This document shows, piece after piece, positions 1 to 4,268 of a DNA stretch of 5,375 nt. A program made the translations under genes and the position numbers. A model generated the notes under the pieces. The model had not been told where the DNA came from and made no database searches. It saw only the letters and a program-made list of their open reading frames with translations. Location: contig JBAYRO010000151.1 in NCBI GenBank assembly GCA_041676645.1, positions 1 through 5,375 on the forward strand, given 5' to 3'. Every line of letters begins with the position of its first letter. Within the stretch, counting starts at the first letter, position 1. Source of the stretch: JAMLIN01 sp041676645 (GTDB lineage Bacteria; Pseudomonadota; Gammaproteobacteria; Burkholderiales; Burkholderiaceae_E).

Positions 1-561
1 CCGCTCGCCAGCGACGACTTCGACCGCGCCAACGGCGCGCCGGGGACAACGCCGGTCGGCGGGCTGGCGTGGTTCGGCCCGGCGCAGATCGCCGGCAACA
101 AGCTGGTGCTGGGCCAGGCGGTCAGCGGCTATGGAGCCATCGACCCCGGCGTGCTCGATGTCGACTACACCGTGGACGTGACCGTCCCCGGCAGCGGGCT
201 GGGCAATGTGCGGCTGATGATGCTGGGCAAGCAGGTGGCGGTCCACACCGACTGGCGCAACGCCTTCGGGCGGTTCTACATCCTTGAGCTGGCCGAGGGT
301 AAGCTGGGCCTGCGCCACGAGACCCTGGGCACCATTTCCCTCGGCACGTTCACCGGGCTGACGGCGGGCACCTACACGATCCGGGTGGTTGCAAAGACCA
401 GCGATCGCACGATCAACGTCTACAACGGCGAAACCCTGCTCGTCTCGGGTACTTATTCGAGCGACGGCAACTGGCTGCCGCAGGGCACCTGCATCGGCGT
501 GCTCGACAACTTCCAGAACGCCAACATCGCCATCGACAACCTGTCGGTGGCGGCGGCGTGA
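1..561 (+). CDS. LamG/ConA-like domain protein, C-terminal part (5' end outside window)
   Basis: The reading frame is open from the first base to a TGA at 559-561, giving 186 visible residues; the start lies to the left. An internal GTG at 106 is only an apparent start, because good coding sequence continues upstream of it. The visible part begins with a DDFDRANG-type motif followed by a G-T-T-x-x-G-G-L-A-W stretch, the usual opening of concanavalin-A/LamG-like beta-sandwich domains. Alternating hydrophobic strands rich in G, T, N and V follow, and the end is an I-A-I-D-N-L-S-V strand typical of the last strand of such folds. In phages and prophages this domain often sits at the end of large tail or receptor-binding proteins and may bind carbohydrate; that role here is inference. 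The stop overlaps the start of the next gene by one base (TGATG), which suggests a shared late operon. It could also be part of a bacterial secreted adhesin or hydrolase. Confidence 0.8.
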   Translation, partial: PLASDDFDRANGAPGTTPVGGLAWFGPAQIAGNKLVLGQAVSGYGAIDPGVLDVDYTVDVTVPGSGLGNVRLMMLGKQVAVHTDWRNAFGRFYILELAEGKLGLRHETLGTISLGTFTGLTAGTYTIRVVAKTSDRTINVYNGETLLVSGTYSSDGNWLPQGTCIGVLDNFQNANIAIDNLSVAAA

Positions 562-857
562 TGCGCCTGCGCCTCTCCACCCTCGCTCCCGGCGTCCACC
601 TCGTCCGCGTGCTGGTCGGCGACGGCCCCGAGTACGATCGCATGATCGTCGTCACCGAGCTGGACGACGGCCGGGTGCTGTTTCTCCAGGGCTGGATCGG
701 CCGCCCGTTGTCGCCGGCCGAGTGGCGTGCGGCGCGGGATGAATATTTCCCGCGCGCAAGATGGGTCATGTTCCGGCGGGGTTGGGGGGCTGGGGAGCGG
801 CTGGTGGTGCTGGGGTTAGCGCGCCGGCGCGCGCGGGATGATAGACTGCGGCGTTGA
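561..857 (+). CDS. hypothetical protein, 98 aa, translationally coupled to the LamG-like gene
   Basis: The ATG at 561 shares its A with the stop of the preceding gene (TGATG), a standard coupling arrangement; a GTG directly before it (558) is a less likely start. I do not recognise the family. Residues 1-72 look well coded: a beta-rich segment (V-H-L-V-R-V-L-V, then Y-D-R-M-I-V-V-T-E-L) is followed by an L-S-P-A-E-W-R-A-A-R helix and an aromatic-rich end (Y-F-P-R-A-R-W-V-M-F). There is no signal peptide or membrane helix. The last 25 or so residues are Gly/Arg-rich and use codons unlike the rest (TTA, AGA, repeated GGG). They overlap the 3' end of the convergent gene at 766-1155, so the tail may be an extension after loss of an earlier stop. 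Its place after a tail-like protein suggests a small phage late protein, but no function can be assigned. Confidence 0.65.
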   Translation: MRLRLSTLAPGVHLVRVLVGDGPEYDRMIVVTELDDGRVLFLQGWIGRPLSPAEWRAARDEYFPRARWVMFRRGWGAGERLVVLGLARRRARDDRLRR

Positions 858-1155
858 ACTCGGCGTCGGCGGGGGCGCCGACATCCCGCATGATCCAGCT
901 GATGGAACTCTGGCACGTGTTGTGGCGCCAGACGTTGGCGACGGTCTCGCTGAAAGCCTCGTCGAAGCGTTCACCGAGGTTGCGCCAGAACTCGTCGTAA
1001 ACACTTCGGTCTCCTGACCGGCTGAAAGCGAAGAGCAAGGCGAGCGCGAGGCGATCGCCGGGTCCCGCTTCCACCGGGCCTTTCTGGGCCTGCCAGTGCC
1101 GCTGCGCGAGGACGCGCAGGGCCATCAGGATCAGTTTCTCGCGCTCGACTCGCAT
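766..1155 (-). CDS. unknown 129-aa protein, probable SOS-regulated gene
   Basis: The open frame runs further upstream to 1278. I chose the ATG at 1153-1155 because the upstream residues are Arg/Pro/Cys-rich and uncharacteristic, and because the longer version would place the LexA box inside the coding region. From this start the protein opens with an amphipathic helix (V-E-R-E-K-L-I-L-M-A-L-R-V-L-A), then a predicted all-helical soluble core with a D-R-L-A-L-A-L-L-F-A-F segment and a Y-D-E-F-W-R-N-L-G-E-R-F-D-E-A-F segment. The last 25 or so residues are Pro/Ala-rich and overlap the convergent gene at 561-857 by 92 bp. I see no catalytic motif, membrane helix or zinc ligands, and no family I recognise. 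A GAAC-N7-GAAC LexA operator lies 11 bp upstream of the ATG, so expression is probably induced by DNA damage. There is no Shine-Dalgarno sequence before the ATG. Its location beside a late operon and an integrase suggests a phage accessory gene. Confidence 0.7.
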   Translation of the reverse strand: MRVEREKLILMALRVLAQRHWQAQKGPVEAGPGDRLALALLFAFSRSGDRSVYDEFWRNLGERFDEAFSETVANVWRHNTCQSSISWIMRDVGAPADAEFNAAVYHPARAGALTPAPPAAPQPPNPAGT

Positions 1156-1162
1156 GCCGCCA

Positions 1163-1190
1163 ATGAGAACGCAAACGGAACATTGGTCAA
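1163..1190 (-). promoter_or_regulatory. candidate sigma70-type promoter overlapped by the LexA box
   Basis: On the minus strand TTGACC (1190-1185) is a good -35 element. A weak -10, TCTCAT (1168-1163), follows after 16 bp. The LexA box covers the spacer and touches the -10, the usual geometry for repression. Transcription would start about 6-7 bases later, at or just before the A of the ATG at 1155, so the message would be leaderless or nearly so. That agrees with the absence of a ribosome binding site. The -10 is poor, so this is a prediction from spacing and the operator position. Confidence 0.45.
1167..1181 (-). promoter_or_regulatory. LexA (SOS) operator
   Basis: The plus strand reads GAAC-GCAAACG-GAAC, which on the coding strand of the minus gene is GTTC-CGTTTGC-GTTC. 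This matches exactly the alphaproteobacterial LexA box GTTC-N7-GTTC. It ends 11 bp upstream of the ATG at 1155. I found no other GTTC-N7-GTTC or GAAC-N7-GAAC match when reading the window. The box is enclosed by a perfect 6-bp inverted repeat, CCAATG (1160-1165) and CATTGG (1181-1186), whose role is unknown. LexA bound here would block the promoter of the 766-1155 gene until RecA activation. Confidence 0.8.
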
Positions 1191-1228
1191 GCGCTCGCGG
1201 CCGAGGGAAAGATTTCGCGCGCGCAGAA

Positions 1229-1249
1229 CGGGGGTATCGCCGGGGGTAT
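1229..1249. repeat. tandem direct repeat CGGGGGTAT x2, possible integrase arm sites
   Basis: CGGGGGTAT occurs at 1229-1237 and again at 1241-1249, a 12-bp period separated by CGC. The second copy runs into an imperfect palindrome, TATGG (1247-1251) and CCATA (1258-1262). A further inverted repeat, AATCCG-GCA-CGGATT, lies at 1269-1283. From memory, short G5-TA direct repeats occur near attachment sites of P4-type integrases, so these may be arm-type binding sites for the integrase encoded at 1882. That assignment is inference; no att core duplication can be seen in the window. Confidence 0.35.
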
Positions 1250-1306
1250 GGCGTCAACCATAACGCGCAATCCGGCACGGATTTCCGCCAATCTGTAAGC
1301 CGATCG

Positions 1307-1327
1307 CGGCGGAGGGGTTATCCGCCG
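1307..1327 (-). terminator. hairpin just after the membrane-protein gene
   Basis: CGGCGGA (1307-1313) pairs perfectly with TCCGCCG (1321-1327) across a 7-base loop. On the minus strand the stem begins three bases after the stop of the 1331-1801 gene. No T-tract follows, so it would be a weak intrinsic terminator, a Rho-related stop or a 3'-end stabilising structure. Confidence 0.4.
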
Positions 1328-1330
1328 TGG

Positions 1331-1801
1331 TCAATTTAGGGCAAGCATGGCGAAGCCTGAACCGATCACAAATCCGGTCAATCCTATAACCGCCGAAATC
1401 ACGGCGCCGAGAATCAACCTCCTTCCTTGCCGGAGTGCGCTCTCAGCGCCCTTCTGCAGCTTGGCAATTGATTCTTCGTCATGCGCCAGACCCAAGAGAA
1501 CCTGAGCCTGAGCGAACGCCGCATTGAGCGCTGCACCTTGAGAGTAGTAGGCCAGAAGATACGCAACCACGGTCGCAACCAGGCCAACCACATAGGCAAA
1601 GAACGATGCCTCGAGCCTCTCAGCCGAGAGGCGCGTTCCAGCCTGGCCGAGGTACGTCAACAGCGCGATTATCGCGCCGCCATTGATCAGGACCAGGGTT
1701 CGGATTCCCGCAAGCGAGAACTCGTGCTGCCATCTCACCCGGTTAGCGGCATCGTCGAGCAGGTGGCGGCCGAAAACGTCCTGAGGATTTTTGTCGGTCA
1801 T
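1331..1801 (-). CDS. small inner-membrane protein, three predicted TM helices (156 aa)
   Basis: The ATG at 1801 is preceded on the minus strand by GGAAG with 5-base spacing, a good ribosome binding site. The polar, charged N-terminus (about 1-30) contains an R-V-R-W-Q-H-E-F segment. Membrane helix 1 follows at about residues 34-52 (L-V-L-I-N-G-G-A-I-I-A-L-L-T-Y-L), helix 2 at 66-88, a charged amphipathic stretch at 95-127 with a D-E-E-S-I-A-K-L-Q-K segment, and helix 3 at 128-154. The R-x-L-x-L-I-N-G-G-A-I-I-A-L-L motif is one I associate with a common but uncharacterised family of small alphaproteobacterial membrane proteins; I know no proven function. There is no signal peptide and no enzymatic motif. 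The gene is divergent from the integrase, with 80 bp between the starts, and lies in a typical moron or cargo position. A phage-exclusion or other defence role, or a holin-like role, is possible but unsupported by motifs. Confidence 0.8.
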   Translation of the reverse strand: MTDKNPQDVFGRHLLDDAANRVRWQHEFSLAGIRTLVLINGGAIIALLTYLGQAGTRLSAERLEASFFAYVVGLVATVVAYLLAYYSQGAALNAAFAQAQVLLGLAHDEESIAKLQKGAESALRQGRRLILGAVISAVIGLTGFVIGSGFAMLALN

Positions 1802-1855
1802 ATGATCTTCCGGATCTGGCCACCCCGACCTCCCCGAAAAGTCGATCCCGCGCCA

Positions 1856-1865
1856 TCAGCGCTGA
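1856..1865. promoter_or_regulatory. palindrome TCAGCGCTGA in the divergent intergenic region, possible operator
   Basis: A perfect 10-bp palindrome lies 16 bp upstream of the integrase ATG, inside the 80-bp region shared by the divergent membrane-protein and integrase genes. It could be an operator for a regulator of integrase expression. A palindrome this short can arise by chance in GC-rich DNA, and I see no convincing -35/-10 pair on either strand here. Confidence 0.2.
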
Positions 1866-1881
1866 CCTAACAGGATTTCTA

Positions 1882-3102
1882 ATGCTGACCAACGCCGCGG
1901 CGAAAGCCGCTGCGCCGATGGCGCGTGCCTACAAGCTGGCCGACGCCGGCGGGCTGCATCTCTTCGTCGCGCCGACCGGCACGAAGACCTGGCGCCTCAA
2001 GTACCGCTGGCGCGGCCGCGAGAAGCTGCTGACGATCGGGCGCTATCCCGACGTCTCGCTGCCGGCGGCGCGGATGCGGCGCGAGGCGGCGAAGGAGCAG
2101 CTGCGAGGCGGGGTCGATCCCGGCCGGCAGGCGGCGCCGATCGGCACGTTCGAGCAGCTCGCGCGCGCCTGGTTCGCTCACAATGTCGCGAGCTGGTCGC
2201 CGGCGCACGCGGCCGACGTCCTGGCGAGCCTCGAGCGCGACCTTTTCCCTGCTGTCGGGAAAATGGGAATCGCGTCGATCGAGCCGCCGGTGCTGCTGGC
2301 GGCGCTGCGCGCGATCGAGGCGCGCGGGTGCATCGAGACGGCGCGGCGGCTGCGCCAGCGCCTCTCCGACATATTCCGCTACGCGATCGCCGAAGGCCTG
2401 GCCGACAAGGACCCGGCGGCCGCGCTGGGCGCCGCCATGCGCGAGCCGCCGCCGGCGCGGCCGCAACCGGCCTTGTCCCAAATCGGGACATGTCGCGCGC
2501 TCCTTGAGGAATGCGATCGCACGCCGGCGCGGCCGGTCACCCGGCTGGCATCCCGATTCCTGGCATTGACGGCCGTGCGGCTCGACGCGGTGCGCGGCAT
2601 GCGCTGGGGCGAACTCGAGGACCTCGAGGGCGACGCGCCGCTCTGGCGCGTGCCGCCGGCGCGGATGAAGCTGAAGCGGGCGAAGAAGAACGAGGAGCGC
2701 TTCGCGCACCTGGTGCCGCTCTCCCGCCAGGCTGTCGCGGTGCTGCGCGCGGCGGCGGCCGAGATCGGGCATGATACCCGTTCCGTCCCGGCCGGCGCCC
2801 TGGTCTTTCCGGGGCGCGATGGTGTCTCGCCGATCGGCGAGGGCGCGATCGGCGATCTCTACGACCGCGCGCTGCGACAGGCGCAGGACGAGCGGCTGGC
2901 CGGCGCGCGTCACGTCCCGCACGGCTGGCGATCGAGCTTCAGCACGATCCTCAATGAGCAACTGGGCGAGGACTGGAGCGTCTCGATCGACAAGGCGCTG
3001 GCGCACAGCCCCGAGAACAAGGTCGAAGCCGCGTACAACCGGGCCCAGCGGCTGGCGCGCCGGCGCGAGCTCTTCGACCGCTGGGGCGAGATGCTCGCCT
3101 GA
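1882..3102 (+). CDS. P4-type tyrosine recombinase / integrase (406 aa)
   Basis: This is a site-specific recombinase that would integrate and excise the element at its attachment site. The ATG at 1882 follows AGGA (1872-1875) with 6-base spacing, and the N-terminus fits the family. Residues 1-80 form the arm-DNA-binding domain (DUF4102 type), with Y-K-L-A-D-A-G-G-L-H-L, K-T-W-R-L-K-Y-R and L-T-I-G-R-Y-P-D-V-S-L motifs. Residues 87-185 are the core-binding helical domain (F-P-A-V-G-K at 122-127). The catalytic domain starts near 205. The likely catalytic set is R233 (A-V-R), K263 in R-M-K, H347 and R350 (H-G-W-R), H375 (L-A-H) and nucleophile Y385 (A-A-Y-N-R-A). All are present at normal spacing and the length is typical, so the enzyme looks active. 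Two oddities: the usual Glu three residues after the first catalytic Arg is Ala (R-L-D-A), and a Lys/Glu-rich insertion follows the catalytic Lys. It is divergent from the membrane-protein gene and upstream of the methyltransferase. Confidence 0.95.
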   Translation: MLTNAAAKAAAPMARAYKLADAGGLHLFVAPTGTKTWRLKYRWRGREKLLTIGRYPDVSLPAARMRREAAKEQLRGGVDPGRQAAPIGTFEQLARAWFAHNVASWSPAHAADVLASLERDLFPAVGKMGIASIEPPVLLAALRAIEARGCIETARRLRQRLSDIFRYAIAEGLADKDPAAALGAAMREPPPARPQPALSQIGTCRALLEECDRTPARPVTRLASRFLALTAVRLDAVRGMRWGELEDLEGDAPLWRVPPARMKLKRAKKNEERFAHLVPLSRQAVAVLRAAAAEIGHDTRSVPAGALVFPGRDGVSPIGEGAIGDLYDRALRQAQDERLAGARHVPHGWRSSFSTILNEQLGEDWSVSIDKALAHSPENKVEAAYNRAQRLARRRELFDRWGEMLA

Positions 3103-3110
3103 ACCGAATT

Positions 3111-3127
3111 CCCCCGCGCAGCGGGGG
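3111..3127 (+). terminator. GC hairpin after the integrase gene
   Basis: CCCCCGC (3111-3117) and GCGGGGG (3121-3127) form a perfect 7-bp stem with a GCA loop, starting 8 bases after the integrase stop. A second stem, CCGGG (3131-3135) with CCCGG (3142-3146), follows at once. No T-run follows either stem, so termination would be inefficient or Rho-assisted; the methyltransferase downstream could still be partly read through. The gap to the methyltransferase also contains the near-palindrome CGGCCA-AC-TGGCCG (3180-3193). No open frame worth calling is present in this gap. Confidence 0.45.
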
Positions 3128-3236
3128 TGACCGGGCTCCCACCCGGCCACCGACGAGACAGGACCTCGCCACGATCAGTCGGCCAACTGGCCGCCCCGCA
3201 CCCGCGCGACGGGCCGGGCCCTAGGAGCGTGTCCTT

Positions 3237-4064
3237 GTGAATATCCAGTCAACGCAATCAGTTAATGCGGTTCGTTCAGTTTCTCCCGCAGCCGGTTACC
3301 AGGGCGGCAAGCGCAATCTGGCGCGCCGGATCTGCGCGATGATCGCTCGCACCGAGCATGACGGCTACGCCGAGCCGTTTGTCGGCATGGGCGGGATCTT
3401 CCTGCGTCGGCCGACCAGGCCGAAGGTCGAGGTCATCAACGACATATCGGGCGACATCGCGACCTTCTTCCGCGTGCTCCAGGAGCATTACCCCTACTTC
3501 ATCGACATGCTGCGCTTTCGCGTGGCGAGCCGCGCCGAATTCGAACGCCTGAACGCGCTGCCGCCCGATCGGTTGACCGACCTGCAGCGCGCGGCCCGGT
3601 TCCTGTATCTCCAGCGGCTGGCGTTCGGCGGCAAGGTGACGGGCCGCACCTTCGGCGTAAGCACGACGACGCCGGCGCGCTTCGATGTCTCGAGGCTGGA
3701 GCCGATGCTGGCCGAGATCCACGATCGCCTCGCCGGCGTGGTCATCGAGCAGTTGCCCTGGACGGACTTCCTCCGCCGTTACGATCGGCCGGGCATGCTG
3801 TTCTACCTCGATCCGCCATACCACGGCTGCGAGGGCGACTACGGCGCCGGCGTCTTCGGGCCCGGCGATTTCGCGCTGATGGCCGAGCAGCTCGCCGGCG
3901 CGCGCGGCAAGTTCATTCTCTCGATCAACGACACGCCCGCGATTCGGCAGTGTTTCGCCGGCTTCGAGATCCGCCCGGTCGAGACGACCTACTCGATCGC
4001 GAGCGCGCACGGCGGTGCCAAGCGGGCGGGCGAGCTGATCATCAGCAATTTCGCGCCCGGCTGA
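3237..4064 (+). CDS. D12-class DNA adenine N6-methyltransferase (275 aa)
   Basis: The product would transfer a methyl group from S-adenosylmethionine to N6 of adenine in a short DNA target. The GTG start at 3237 is preceded by AGGAG (3223-3227) with 9-base spacing, and the full set of motifs is in frame. Motif X (Y-Q-G-G-K) is at 21-25. The SAM-binding motif I (A-E-P-F-V-G-M-G-G) is at 45-53. An I-N-D acidic segment lies at 67-69, the catalytic D-P-P-Y at 192-195, an F-I-L-S-I-N-D strand at 226-232 and E-L-I-I-S-N-F near the end. Order and length fit the Dam/M.DpnII-like alpha group, not the GANTC-specific CcrM type normal in this bacterial class. The target cannot be read from the sequence; GATC-like sites are a reasonable first guess. 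No restriction endonuclease is nearby, so it looks like a solitary phage or mobile-element enzyme that may protect the DNA from host nucleases or influence regulation. Confidence 0.93.
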   Translation: MNIQSTQSVNAVRSVSPAAGYQGGKRNLARRICAMIARTEHDGYAEPFVGMGGIFLRRPTRPKVEVINDISGDIATFFRVLQEHYPYFIDMLRFRVASRAEFERLNALPPDRLTDLQRAARFLYLQRLAFGGKVTGRTFGVSTTTPARFDVSRLEPMLAEIHDRLAGVVIEQLPWTDFLRRYDRPGMLFYLDPPYHGCEGDYGAGVFGPGDFALMAEQLAGARGKFILSINDTPAIRQCFAGFEIRPVETTYSIASAHGGAKRAGELIISNFAPG

Positions 4065-4067
4065 GGG

Positions 4068-4086
4068 CCCGGCCTGGTCGGCCGGG
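4068..4086 (+). terminator. GC hairpin immediately after the methyltransferase stop
   Basis: CCCGGCC (4068-4074) pairs perfectly with GGCCGGG (4080-4086) across a TGGTC loop, beginning three bases after the stop codon. No T-tract follows. It is probably a 3'-end stabiliser or a weak terminator of the methyltransferase message, and it is the first of six hairpins in this gap. Confidence 0.45.
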
Positions 4087-4115
4087 GCAGGGACGCGACA
4101 TGGCATGAAGCTTGC

Positions 4116-4191
4116 GCTTCCCCCCTGGGAAGCCCCGGGGAGGCGCAAGCCTCCCCGTACGCCGGTGCGTCCGGCGGTCCGCCTGGGGCGG
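4116..4191. other. array of four tandem perfect hairpins (structured DNA/RNA region)
   Basis: Four adjacent, non-overlapping perfect stems fill these 76 bases. They are GCTTCCC/GGGAAGC (4116-4122 and 4127-4133, 4-base loop), GGGGAGGC/GCCTCCCC (4137-4144 and 4149-4156, with a GCAA tetraloop of the GNRA class), CGCCGG/CCGGCG (4160-4165 and 4171-4176) and CCGCC/GGCGG (4179-4183 and 4187-4191). GCTTGCGC (4110-4117) can also pair with GCGCAAGC (4143-4150), giving an alternative long-range fold. No credible gene covers this stretch. It may be a structured non-coding RNA, an origin or transfer site, or a strong two-way transcription barrier between convergent genes. Confidence 0.5.
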
Positions 4192-4233
4192 GAGTGACCT
4201 TCAGGTCGGGTGCTGGGATCGTCAGATCATCGC

Positions 4234-4257
4234 ATTGAGGCGCACATGCGCCTCAAT
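4234..4257. terminator. 11-bp inverted repeat, probable two-way terminator
   Basis: ATTGAGGCGCA (4234-4244) and TGCGCCTCAAT (4247-4257) are perfect complements around CA, giving a hairpin of about 10 bp with a 4-base loop. On the plus strand it is followed by TTCCTTTCT, a moderate T-rich tail. On the minus strand it begins 11 bases after the stop of the winged-helix gene but has no T-run. It lies between convergent genes, so it most likely ends transcription from the methyltransferase side and protects the 3' end of the winged-helix message. Confidence 0.6.
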
Positions 4258-4268
4258 TCCTTTCTGGA

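Noticed and set aside
1156..1278. N-terminal extension of the 766-1155 gene to an ATG at 1278
   Set aside because: The extension is Arg/Pro/Cys-rich, would encode the -35 element and LexA box inside the gene, and looks unlike the helical core.
1180..1330. tRNA gene or tRNA 3'-end remnant as integration target
   Set aside because: No T-arm-like GGTTCGA-type sequence or acceptor stem was found on either strand here or in the other intergenic gaps.
3106..3135. Single type I-E CRISPR-repeat-like sequence (GAATTCCCCCGC, GCGGGGGTGACC)
   Set aside because: The pattern resembles type I-E repeats, but there is no second copy at the expected spacing of about 61 bp and no cas gene in the window. A post-integrase hairpin explains it more simply.
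1879..3150. Minus-strand open frame of 423 codons opposite the integrase
   Set aside because: It is the antisense shadow of a complete, motif-bearing integrase; its Arg/Pro/Ala-rich translation has no domain pattern.
3276..4148. Minus-strand open frame of 290 codons opposite the methyltransferase
   Set aside because: The plus-strand frame contains every D12 methyltransferase motif; the antisense product is low-complexity in character and extends into the hairpin region.
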